Shown: one piece after another, positions 35,840-47,566 of the stretch
How the letters are laid out: each line of letters begins with the position of its first letter
Numbering within the stretch: position 1 is the first letter of the stretch
NCBI RefSeq assembly: GCF_003573695.1
Contig: NC_039361.1
Span: forward strand, 133,394,777 to 133,458,776
Direction of reading: 5' to 3'
From: Papaver somniferum
Taxonomy: Eukaryota > Streptophyta > Magnoliopsida > Ranunculales > Papaveraceae
DNA length: 64,000 nucleotides
Notes under the pieces: model-generated
What the model was told of the DNA's origin: nothing
The model's input: the letters and a program-made list of their open reading frames with translations, nothing else
Databases searched by the model: none
Position numbers and translations under genes: made by a program

Positions 35840-36618
35840 TTGAATTAATAACCCAGAGATTTTTTTGATCTAAATAACTGGCACCTACATTGGCTTATAT
35901 TTAGTACTATAAACACATTAAGCGAAACAGACGAATGAGCACCAAGTGTGAAATTTAATTACCACTAGCATACAACCTGTACATGTGATACGCACCGGGT
36001 ACGATAAAGATTTTGATTTGAGGGGGGGGGGGGGGGGGCGTGATGCTTTAAATATATTCTTGATTATGATTATTTTAATGGTAGGAAAATTTGACACCCT
36101 TCCGTAATTCAATATATGGATTCTTTTTTTACTATTTTTATTGTAAATTTTGTCATCTATAATAGATTTTTTGTTTAAGATACAATTTTATTTATTTATT
36201 TACTTTAAGTTATAGAATGAAAATGGATGATCCGCGAACCAAAAAGTTCAATGGTACGAGATTCAAAAAAAATCGCAAATATGGTGTAAGAATATGAAAT
36301 AAAATCTCAACCAGGACTAAGGGTTTTGTTGACCATCCAATATAAAGGACGGTGAGCCTACCTTTTAACGTGGAGCCGCAAATGGAATTAATTTTATAAA
36401 AATTCAATGAACACAAAAAGTAAAGGATGTAAATAGTTTTAAAATCAATCAGAAGTCACAGTTCCATTGACGGTCCAATGGGCAAGAGTGTAAACGCAAT
36501 TCTCGACATGGAGTGAGATATGGATTAAAATGTTTAGGGTATTGATGGTTACCTTAAATGCCCAAATTAGTCCAGAATCATCCATGTCGATCTCACTCAT
36601 ATAGAACTATTTGCTGCT
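35840..36618. other. Intergenic with a 17-G tract
   Basis: A G17 run at about 36022-36038 is the only notable feature; no gene seen. Confidence 0.5.
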
Positions 36619-36623
36619 ACGGG

Positions 36624-38213
36624 TAATGTGTTGTAGAAAGTGATAAGAAAGATGTTTGATTCTCATACTTGTAAACCTTTGGTTTTAGACCTAAATTTCT
36701 AAAACTAAAAAAAAATAAATACTTAATTCGAAAACTGATTTCAAGATTTAAAACATCCAAGACACTGGATTCGACTAATACAAATGATTGAATGATGTAA
36801 CAAATATTTCAAAACCCTAGTTACCTTCCAAGTCCTTATATTTCTTAATTCGCAAATAATCAGGCATATTCTCAAATACTAATTGTATTCCCTAAGCATA
36901 GATTATCAATTCATTAAACAAAATATAACCTATTAAATTGAATCACAAGTAATTAAGAAAATTATGCAAATAATTTAAAACTATGCAAAAGCAGTGATTG
37001 AGTGAATTATAAATTAAAACTAGAGAAAATAAAATAGTTACCCATCAGTCATGCGTAAATAACCTCCTACATTACCTTGTTTACACAAGAATTAGCTCAT
37101 CATGGTGTATACTCTCTCAAAATATTGATCCATTGCTCAAAAAAATGTTACAAAGATGAAAAAGGAGAGAAAATAATAACGCAGCGAGTTTGCAACGTAT
37201 ATTGGGCGTTACAAACTCATCGTTATAATGTAAATATATTAAATTCAAACTAGGTGTTGCAGAGCCGCTGTTATAAAGAACTGTAGCTCAGAACTGTCGC
37301 AGAAGCAACAATCGCAAAGGTGAGAATAGATGACAAATTTTAAACGACAGACTTGATGTGCAGTCTGTGCGTCTTTTTCCTCTCTTCTCTGCAGATGATT
37401 TTTCTCCCAAACTTTCTGTCCCCCTATACGATTCCCCAACAACCTTTTTATATATCACACGACCTCAAATCACGCGAGTTAATTCTCATTATCTTCGTTC
37501 TTTTTCTCAGCAAAATCATGGAGTTATTATTCTGCTTTCCTTATCTGCTACGCGTAAATAGGCTTTCAACAGTCTCTCCAATCTTATAGAATAAAATCCT
37601 CTGATAATATCTTCTCCCATTCAATACATATCCTCTAAATAAAAGACATTTTTTTATCACTTCCAACCAATTCCTTATCTGCTACGCGTAAACAGGCTTT
37701 TAACAGTCTCTTATAGAATAAAATCCTCTGATAACTCTTACTGCCTTGTTTGCCGAGATAACAAATGACATTTTTTTTTATCAATTCCAACCAATTACCA
37801 GTCCTGTTTTAGCGTAACAGGCTTGTCCAAATCCAAAACTGTAAACAAATCTTCCAAAAATTTCGCCAAAGTCTTCCACGGAACATTTGAAATTTCAAAC
37901 CATTTTTCCCGCCAAAATTCATGGGAGAAGATAGAGTGCCCTTATCCGCGCTGGGTGTCCCTTTAGTACCGGAGGGCCCTTATCCAAATCGGGGATCCTT
38001 TTAGCACCTGTCCTCGGGTGCCTTTAGCACTTTTCAGGTGTGTCTTTGATAATTTTTCCCCTGGGTGCAAATTTCACTTTTTGAGCCAATTTTTCCACGA
38101 AAGTCTATTTCTCCAAAAACACATATACACACATAAAAACACCATAATAAGTATAAATGAATACTAAAAAAATAGAGAAATAAGATCAAATCAAACACAA
38201 AATATGTCTATCA
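36624..38213. mobile_element. Solo LTR (1590 bp), same family as 5414-7001
   Basis: It begins TAATGTGTTGTAGAAAGTG, aligning with TGATGTAATTTTGTAGTGG of the copy at 5414 (the first G has become A), and ends ATATGTCTATCA. Flanks are ACGGG (36619-36623) and ACAGG (38214-38218), a 5-bp target duplication with one mismatch. Length matches the 1588-bp copy, and internal landmarks such as GTTTGCAACGT...GCGTTACAA recur in both. No coding domain. Confidence 0.82.
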
Positions 38214-38419
38214 ACAGGACGATCAAAATCCGAATCCACACGGTATTTTAATATTAGGTTGAGACTTGATCAGTAACAATCAATATTGTTCTCACTTGGC
38301 GAATCCCTGGATGGACCAGCCGATCGAGTAAACTATGTGCCTGGCCCGACTGTTACCAGATTTTCTGGATACTGCACATTTGTGATGATTTGTACCTCAT
38401 TACATTTATCTTAGATTAA

Positions 38420-38915
38420 AAAAAAAATCTCTACAAAAGTCATTATGTCTATATTTATTATATATAATAATTGAAACAAAATATTCTCACTATATTTATT
38501 CTGATAATACTTTTTTACGACATGGATAGTTGTCATGAGGGTGTTGGAAAAAAAATCTCTTTTTAGGTCTTGCCACGTACAAGTAAAATTTAACATATAT
38601 TTACATTTTTATACTAATTGAACTGATTCTCACAAATTTCATTTTGACGCTATTATTTTTTGATGATGTAGATAGTTGTAATGAGCTTATTCGAAAATAT
38701 GGCCCGAAATATAAAGCTTTATCATTAGTTTTGTACCCCACACAAGTAAAACATAACATATATTTACATTTTTATACTAATTGAAATCAAATACTCTCAC
38801 TACATTCATTCTGACCCCACCTTTTGATAATGTGGATATTTATGTGAGACTATTGGAAAATAGAGCTTTCTCAATTATTCTGGCGGCACACAAGTAAAAT
38901 TTAGCATATATTTAC
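38420..38915. repeat. Degenerate tandem repeat, three units of about 155 bp
   Basis: Landmarks AAGTAAAATTTAACATATA, TTTACATTTTTATACTAATTG, CTCTCACTA and a GATAGTTGT-type block recur in order near 38450-38590, 38600-38755 and 38756-38910. It may be part of the 5' region of the following gypsy-like element. Confidence 0.6.
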
Positions 38916-39105
38916 ACTATATTTACTCTTCCAAAATTTAGCCCAATTCTGAACTTCAAACAAAACTAACCCTCACTTTATTGACCGCTTCATACGCAAA
39001 CAAGAAAGAAAAACACCAATCAAAATTAACCTTATATCCAGTGCTGCTCAATATCTTCTTACTGGATCATTTCTTGCATGAAAGAAGAGTCTTCAATTCA
39101 TATCC

Positions 39106-39930
39106 GTGGATATGAGCCGTAAGGAAACGATCAAAATTCACCCAGCAACGAAGGGCCAAAGACGTTTCACAGGAAACAGGACTCGTCAGGAGTGTCACAA
39201 CAAGTCACGGCTTGTGAAACCCTGTTGGAGAGTATATATCTTAAGACCCTTGCAGAAGTTCAGAGAGTTGTTCAACAGTCCACGCCCCCAACCACAACGG
39301 CTTTACCAAACAGAGAGGCACCTGAAGAAGGAGAAATTTACAAATACCATCATGAAGATGAAAACTTCACTAATGAATGGTACTCAGTTCGACCGTGTCG
39401 CAATGCCACTGATGCAGGGCTCTCGAGAGAAGTTGCACTTCAGCAGAACCTCCAAACTAAGCGATCCGCGTCTATGTCGATACATGCCTCAGCTAAACGA
39501 TCCTCGTATCAAAACCCACAATAATTCTCACGACAACTGCTGCAAACACGAGAAGAGCTAAACTCAGGGTATCCACACTTCCGATTACCAATGAGGAAGG
39601 TTCTGGATCTATTGGAAGCTTGGGTGCAAGACGGAGTAGTTCAACTACCTCCTCTATGGCGTTCACCAACTAATCAAGAGATGATTGATCCGAGATATTT
39701 CCACTACCACAGATTCATCCATCACCCCGCCAGTGAATGCAACGGCCTAAAACACATTGTTTGGGAGAAAACCAACTCAAAGGATCTACGCATATGAATC
39801 GACAATATTTCCTCTCTCCACAAGCCGACGCGAGCAGTTTCATAGGAGAGATCGAATTAGTTGGGGACTTTTCATTAGCAGAAGTCATTAGCAGAAGCGT
39901 GTTACAACAACCCGTTTAAAGAAATTATCT
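39106..39930 (+). pseudogene. Ty3/gypsy Gag remnant (Tat-like)
   Basis: One frame (39192-39524) has an acidic, Pro/Thr-rich Gag-like stretch. After a frameshift a second frame (about 39548-39797) reads MRKVLDLLEAWVQDGVVQLP and then DPRYFHYHRFIHHP...EC, matching the conserved C-terminal Gag block of plant gypsy elements (family pattern roughly DP.YC.YHR...HPT..C). Here the first Cys is Phe. Protease, RT, RNase H and integrase do not follow; the next feature is an antisense pseudogene. Confidence 0.65.
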
Positions 39931-40295
39931 GGAAAAGCCCAATTTCATTCCGCTGGAACCTCGTCAACAAGTAAGTCTCGTTAAAACAATTATTGTACGA
40001 GAAATCTTTGGAAATTTACTGGGGACTCACACGAGTCCCGGTTTTTGAGAGTGAAGTCATTATCGTTCCCAATCTCCATCTTATGTTTTGCTTTACATGT
40101 TTCTTTTCATGTGATGTTTTCAATTCTCATGCAACATACACAATTTTCTAAGGTACATTACCTGCATTCGAAAATGAGAATTTATAGAATTTCTATTGAC
40201 CCGCTCATAATTCCTCTCGGAGAAAACTACTCATAAATTATCCCAAAATCAAATTCAAATATCTTCAATCACTTGCTAGTTAAAAAAAAATATAA

Positions 40296-42915
40296 TCAAA
40301 TCAAACCATGAAAGAAATTCCTCACATCACTCAAAACATCTAAAAAAAGAGCAGCTTTCGCGTTTTGGAGGGCGGCCTGCTTCAGCTTCAACTCCTTAGA
40401 CAACCTCTTGATCTCTTCCTCCTGACGAGCAATGCAATCCATGGAAGGAAATTCATTCATTTCGCCTTGCAAGTTATGGATTTCAGAAAGTCCTTTGCAT
40501 AACCAGGAGGCATTAAACTCATACTGCACGAACACGTCTCAATGAAACTTCCAGCTTTCAATTACTTCCTCGGAAACGGTGCGCCCAGTCACGATGCTCA
40601 TACCATAAATGGAGGATAAAACTTCTTGGATACGATTGACTAATGCAAAGCGACTTTTAAGCTTCTTAGAAGTAGCTATGTGCTTGTAATTCTTCCATAT
40701 CTTGGTGTACAACTCTTCATACTTAGATGGCACACTGAACCCTCCAACCAGCACATGATCGTCAAAAGGTACATTAAAAGGGGGGGTCAAAAGTGACCCC
40801 AGCAGCAGAGTGAACAACAGCGGAGTGCACAGCCAATGCTTTGTCGGTCAAAGGGGGCTCCTTAAAGGGAAGCCCCACTACAATCATAGATGTATCCTCT
40901 CCAGCATTCCCGCGTCGTTCGCTTCACCCTGAAGGTTGATATCTACAACGGTCTCCTATACAAGTTCACTGAAAAGATCAGACTCCTTACCACTATGGAA
41001 GATGCTTCCTTCGTCGCCGACCGAGTTTGCATCATCCTTGTCATCACCTTCGAGAGATTCAGTCTCACTGGATTTCTCTAAAGCTGCATTACGACTACGT
41101 GCCGACCTCGTAAAAGCATTTTCCTTCATGTTGCCCTGATTTTGAATAAAGATCACGTTTCGTTGAAATGGCGCAAGATAGATAAAGCCGGCAGATCAAA
41201 GGAGAAGTTTAAAGTACATGCCTATGGGAAGAATTGAAAATCATCGTTCCATTTGCGTGCGTCTTAGACCTTGCTCCTTCATCTTGGGGACTGCAGTCAG
41301 CAGAAGCTCCAGCCCTGGTTCGCTTGCCCAGAAGTGGCTTCAATAGTTTATGCTTCTCCAAAATTTAGAGGGTGGGATCACCACGAGGAATTGTCATGTT
41401 CTCTTCCGAGAATTTTTGAAAAGCTAGCAGATCTTCTCGCCAAAAACTTATATACTCTACAAGTGAGGGATGGTCTTCTTCCAAGAAGCAGGAATGGAAG
41501 GCTATGCTTCATTGAAAATAGGCTAGCATCAAGAACAAACGACACAAGCTCCTTTTAAGGCATCGGCGGGCGATCAAACGGGATGCATTGATCAAATCTC
41601 ATCTGACGGGCGGCTCTGTCAATATTATAAGGAACCGCAGTGAGGAATTCATCAAAATAAGATAGAACATATCCCGGAATGCAGCTTCGCAGAAAATGAT
41701 CGCTCCAGAGCTCATATCCTTTCCGTCGGTGTGCAACACACTGTTAGGAGTAGTGGCGAAGGTCTTTGGTTGAACCACAAAAGAATGAACCGGTCCCCAT
41801 GGGCGGAAATCTATGGCGTACACGTTATCGACAAAATCGACAAGCCTTACCCCCGGTTTTTGTCGTCTGTTTTTCCAACAGAGTATTCTCGAACCACCAT
41901 ACAAGCTAGAAAACGAAGTTGCAGGGACAGGAGCATAATATTTGAAATGTTCCCATAAGCATGCTTGGAGGAAAGCTATGTGAATATGCGACTCCGCTTT
42001 CTTGTACCCGTTGGAGGTGTGCATGTCTGCTGCCAAAGCATCCAGATGAGAGTACAGTGATCCAAGGAATAAACTGCCTAAGGGGAGAACCACACATTTC
42101 GCTAACTTTATGGCAAACATGACAAGATCATGTCTTATAGCCTTCTTCCCAGAGTCGTCATCAAAGATGTCCCTAGACAGCCACAAAGACAGAAATACGA
42201 CCACGCTGAGTGTATCATCCAGTGCCTGGCCCGGCCTTGGTTTTGTAGGAAACCATTGAGATACCCACCAAGTGTAAAAGCATTTCTCGTCCTTTTTCTG
42301 TTGATCATACTCTTCTGCTTTCTGAAGTATAACATCGAGGGTGGAATTTTCTTCGGTGGATAGTTTATAGTGGAAACTTCCCGCGATGGGAAGATTCAGC
42401 AACACGGCTACGCTTTCCAAAGTAATAGTAATTTCTACCCATCTACATATAGTCGTGTGTGTGGAAGGACGCCATCGAGAAATGAAAGTAATCAAACCTG
42501 CAACGTCTTTCTTGATGTGAAGTGTTGCAGATGCCATGATAGCTTCAACAATTTGCGCCTTGGACAAGTTATCTCTGATGCACTCATTACTTAACATATG
42601 CCTCATCCATCCTTCCTAAGAGTTTAGTGGGGTATGGAAAACCTTGAAATCGATAGGAGAAGCCGGATATTCATTTTTCCGAAGACAGAACCTCATCACA
42701 TGTGTTGGGGGAGCGGACGGAGCAGTCTTTTCATTTTCTGAGCCTGTGAGCAGGACCCACTTATGGCCAGGATGAGTTCTAATGTTTGGAAAAGGCACGG
42801 TAAACAACTCATCATCTATGTTTGGCATGTCTTTGGAGTTGTTAACACCTCCCGATTTGGCAGCAACATTATCCCCAGGTGACATCTTAATGAGAGCTTC
42901 TTTGTTCACTTTCAA
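40296..42915 (-). pseudogene. Plant mobile domain (PMD, aminotransferase-like) pseudogene, antisense to gag
   Basis: Reading from ATG 42915, about 100 residues lead to a TAG at 42616-42618 and the same frame continues for 335 residues to 41599. The segment just after the TAG has the PMD signature: AQIVEAIMAS, SRWRPSTHT, ITITLESVAVLLNLPI, then DTLSVVVFLSLWLSRDIF and YGGSRILCWKNR. Further pieces of the C-terminal half lie in shifted frames (for example SFWREDLLAFQKFSEENM near 41430), including 40817-40539 (WKNYKHIATSKKLKSRFALV) and a coiled-coil tail 40535-40296 after an in-frame TGA. PMD proteins occur as host genes (MAIN/MAIL type) and in transposons. The position after a gypsy gag, on the opposite strand, fits the antisense extra ORF reported for Tat-lineage elements. 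Confidence 0.8.
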
Positions 42916-43049
42916 ATAACTACAACGAAGCGCAATAGAAAAGAGTCATTACTTTGTACTAAGGGAGAAATCACGCATGCATGCAATGCAATATGGGTGG
43001 TGAGGGCTGAAGCCGATGGGTGAAGAAGTATACACAAAAAAGAAAAAAT

Positions 43050-46000
43050 TGTTGTCGCGGGATGAACGTCCACAGCAGGATCGAACTTCCGTAGGCTCGA
43101 TCACTCCCTAGACTCTTCGTTTATTCTATTTTACTGTTGAATTACTCTATTGGCCTGCTCGATCGTGTTGGCTATGGAACGAACACACACAACTATGCCT
43201 AATAGGGTTTTTGTCCACAAAATTCTTATCGCGGACGTTGCGTTCGCGATCGCAACCTAAAGCTAGGTTTTGCATGCAAAGACGGAAAGGATCAAACATC
43301 ACATCTACATGGGATTCTTTGCTCGCTTTACTAATGATTCTAGCATATTAACTACTTTTCTATTGATTCTACTGGTGGAGTTCGTTGCAATATGGATAAC
43401 AAAGAAGTTCCGTTCGTAACAAGATGGTTTTCTCAAGATTCAAAGAAGTTGCACCTAAATCTAGGGTTTATATACAAAAACAAAGAGAGCAACGAATAGC
43501 AGCACTTACCACGAATGCTCCCATTGATCCTACTCCAGTCCTGTTGGTGTGAGCACCTCTACTGGCGACCAGTGTGTTGGCTAGTATTGTTACTCCTTTC
43601 GGCGATGTTAACAAATAAGAGAGAATTCACCCAAGATTCGAATAAAAGTCCCAAAAATATGGGAGAAACACAGGAAATTGGAGCTAGCACTCGCAAAGAT
43701 GGAAATAATGAAGAAGCTTTTACCTTGCTGTCGGTGGACGATTGGTGGCGAAGCTGCTAATGGAGTCTACGAACAAACACCAGCTAATACAGACAAAAGC
43801 AATGACGAACGAAAAAAAAAAGGGTCGATGCCCTTTTATACACGCATGATTTGTAGAAACCTAATGAGGGAAAGTTTCCTTCTTCGGTTTGGACACACAA
43901 AGAAGGAGTAATGGGCCCGCCGCACCGACGCCCCATGGCCGTACCAATGCTGCACGGTCCTGTCGTAGATTGGCTCCTCCTGGTAATTTCATCTCTTTCG
44001 TCCCTATTTCATCTTGTATATCACCATCCATTGCTTATCCCATAATAGCGTCGCTATTACGTGCTAAGCAGAGGACTTAATGTTGATGGTGGTTTTAAGT
44101 TCAGGGTCAAAATCGTAAATCCCTATATTTAACGCCGTGATCCTGCAAAGGAATAAAGTCCATTTGAAAGTGATGAGTGCTTAAACCTCTTTATTTACAC
44201 ATGTATTGAACAAATCAGTATATATGAAATTCATTCAGAATGATGCGCACAATAGTAATCCCAAGTATTCTGTGAATTCTATTTTATGCAAGCATTAGTA
44301 ACTAACGCATGACTCGCCTGATATTTTTCCGTGTTATGTTCCTAGTAGAACTCTCAATACTGACATGACATGACGATCAATGCTCACTCTCAGCAGAGTA
44401 GCATGAATCTCCCGAAGTGTTAGTATTAGGATCTGCACAAAAATACTCATACGAGTTACACCTCTCTGACAAAGAGATCGATGTGTTCACATAGTTTTAA
44501 TTAAAGTTGGAGTGATTGAACACACATTTATTCTTAAAGAAAATCTAGACTGTTAATGCCAGTCTCAGAAACAATCACGGTCACACAACTTGGTCGCATG
44601 ATTTAACAAGCATAGATTTCTCCTAATAGAATTAGGCAATCACCGCAGTGACTACCGGCGGGCCCACTAGTGCCCTAGACGATCGAGTCCCATTTCCTCA
44701 GCCGCGAAGTTCTTTGAACGCCGATCCCAAACGTAGGTGATCGCGTTGTGCAACAACGGCTCGAACGAGATAAGACCGTAACAAAACGGTCTCAAGAGTC
44801 ATCATATCCGTCCAACTTCGCCAGCCTAGTTGGACGGCTTAGATCGAACTAGGGTAGACACGGCTGCTTAGAAGCCCTAATCTTGCGGAAACACATTACT
44901 GCCACAAATTGATCACAACTGTCCAACTTTTCCAGCCTTGTTAGACGACCGAGATCTTCCTTGGAATGATCAAAGAGGCGCCAGCATGGTCATTGGCGAC
45001 CCCACTTTCCCCTTTGACGATCGACTTGCCTATGGCAAGCCTATAGGGTGCTCGACCGCTTGCACAAACTTGGGAAGACGTGTTGTGTTCAAAAACATAA
45101 TTTAGGTCACGGCAGGACATAATTGTCGCAGATTTATCATAACCATCCAGCTTCGCCAGCCTAGACGAGCGACATAGATCTAGATTTAAGTGACCCCGAA
45201 GGTGTTAACGTGATCACTGTGGACCCATCTTTACACGTGATTGACCGGCCTACGCAATCTAGGACTCAATTCCTCGAAACGCGCTCCCAAAGAGGGGTGG
45301 GTCACACGGCTTCCTCGATCCTAAAGTTGCGTCAATGGCAGTATGGAACTGCCGCAAATCATCTTGTCCATCCAACTTTGCTAACCTAGTTGGATGGTGT
45401 GGATTTGTTTTTCGAAAAAAAGCAAACCAACATTGTAAAGACCGGGAATCCCTCTTCCACATGAGGAGATCGGCCAAATAATGACTTGACCGTAGGGTCC
45501 TCAAACGATCACCCAAAGGTGGTAGATCATGCTGTCTTCTTTAAGACGCCTATCCGCGACTTATTCAATCAGGATCTAAAACAACGATGATTCATACACA
45601 TCGATTAGTTTGAGCTACTTAAATGTGATGTTTCAATGCATTGAATACATATAATATTTTATATTGGCCTCATAAACAACTTAGTTGTTTCACCTAATAG
45701 CGCCATGCTATTCTCCGCGGCGGGTCCCACGACTTGACCCACTTATTCGAGACATCAAACATGTCACAAACTGGGGGATGCTTACTGGGGTATTGGTCTG
45801 CCGGTTTACAACATGCGGCATGCAACGCGCCCATTACGAGAAACGTGTGAGGAAAAGACGGAAAGGTTAACAATGATGGAGTAGTGGGTGAAGGTGTGAT
45901 CGCTCAATGATCACTACCTCTTACACAACTCCGTTACTCCACTACTTAAATTCCCCCACTTCCTACGAGATCAGGGTTAAATAGATTTTCAATCTATTTT

Positions 46001-46260
46001 CAACAAAAAACACAAGTGTTATCAACACAGGTATCCAGAAACCAGTTTCTGATACACAAGTCATAAACAGCTACACCTTCATAATTCAATACTCTGATCT
46101 CAAACACCTTCTCCGTTTCCCTCCCTAAGATCAACCCTTCTCATTCACTTTGTGACCAAATTGAATCTGGAACAACCATTTCTTGGTTTAAGCCAGAGTT
46201 TTACAGATTAATTTCTCGAACCTAAAAGCATTCCCTTGTTGTGCATTTGTTTAGGTTTTG
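43050..46260 (+). mobile_element. Probable long LTR of the Tat-like gypsy element (3' boundary uncertain)
   Basis: A purine tract (AAAAAAGAAAAAA, about 43036-43048) precedes TGTTGTCGCGGGATG at 43050, a plausible PPT/LTR start. The following 3 kb is non-coding, GC-richer than its surroundings, and contains a tandem array at 44650-45540. The right end near 46260 is inferred only from where similarity to 1235-1405 stops. The short frames at 43515-44080 have no known domain. Confidence 0.45.
44650..45540. repeat. Degenerate tandem array of GC-rich units inside the LTR
   Basis: A unit containing a CCCACT...CGATCGA block and GTCCAACTTCGCCAGCCTAG recurs about four times. The second block is at about 44813, 44929, 45145 and 45366, and the first at about 44660, 44998, 45223 and 45490. 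Units differ by many substitutions and indels. Confidence 0.65.
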
Positions 46261-46329
46261 AACTCGTTCATATCAACACACCCCAAATTACCAAAAACAG
46301 CAGAATTAGTTTTTACCCCAAAACACCTG

Positions 46330-47497
46330 ATTAGATTCAAGCTAATATCTTTTAACCGTTAGATCGAACTTACCGTGTTATACACAAATGAAATGTAACT
46401 TCATTTAGGTTTGAGTAACCGTACCTAAACGTGTACACTTAGTTGGTTCTACAATATATAGTTAACCAATGGTTAGCCATATGAGCATTTTCATATCAAC
46501 CTTATTCATCTTCACCATAACTAGTTCAAATGACTCAAATGAACTAGTTAGAGAATTGTTCAGTTGCTTAGATCTTATAGAAGTATATAAGATACAATTG
46601 AAGAAAAATCGGTTTTGATTCACTCGAATAGATTCATGAACATTATAGCCACGGTTTGCAAAAATTGCATTCTTTAATATATAAATGTTTTAGTTCATCA
46701 AAAAACCGATTTTATAAAGCAATCTACTTAAGTATGCATACGGGTACGCGTACTTAAATAACCGGATTGAGTTTGTTTTCCACTTTCAAACTCCATCAAA
46801 AATATACGGACGTGAACTTTCCGCCAGTATACGTACGTGTACGCATACTCACCCGGATTTCCAATAACCGCCAGTACGCGTATGGGTACGCATACTTTGG
46901 GTTCCCGGTTTTGGACTTTACACAAATGTGAAAACACACCATGTTTATATCCAAATATGGTTACATGTTCTAAACTCTCATTTCAATCATTGAAATTTTC
47001 TTAGAGGATGTTATATAGTTGTTATTCACAGACTATTTTTCATCAAAGCGATTTTCAAGTTATTGAAATAATCAACATGACTTTCGTCACGAGTAAAGAT
47101 GAACTTGGCCAAAGCGAAATCTTACCAACACATATTTCGAGAAATAGATAAGCGAGATAAACTCGGCTCGAAATAGCAAATGTATATAATCGAAGTCTAT
47201 ATAACAATACGACTTTTGTCTCAAGATATGAGATGTAATAGATAGACTTTTGAGTGATAGATAAGTTCAAGTCTCCACATACCTTTTTGTCGATGAAGTT
47301 CCACAAGTTCCTTGAGTAGTTCTTCGTCTTCATATGATGAACGTCGTGGAGTCTCGAGCTCAACTACACTTACTATCCTAGTCCGAGACTTAGCTATAAG
47401 TAGACTAGAAATCAAGACTTATAGTTTTAACAACTAAACTTGACAAACAAGCTTGAGATAGCAACGCTTGCGAGTTCGACCGAGCAGTGCTCTAACA
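46330..47497 (-). mobile_element. LTR fragment, same family as 23604-26148
   Basis: Parallels the 24.8-26.15 kb sequence block by block (ACACAAATGAAAT...CCGTACC, CTCGGC(C/T)CGAAAT, TCTATATA...GACTT) and ends in the same CGACCGAGCAGTGCTCTAACA terminus at 47497. Around 46733-46900 it holds several palindromic GTACGCGTAC-type motifs. The left end is truncated. Strand is a guess. Confidence 0.7.
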
Positions 47498-47566
47498 CTT
47501 TTGTTGATGAAGTTCCTCCAAGCTCCTCAGTAGATATTCTTCTTCAATTCATGAACAACGTGAAGT

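Noticed and set aside
43515..44080. Three overlapping small frames as a possible gene
   Set aside because: Within putative LTR sequence, overlapping frames, no domain.
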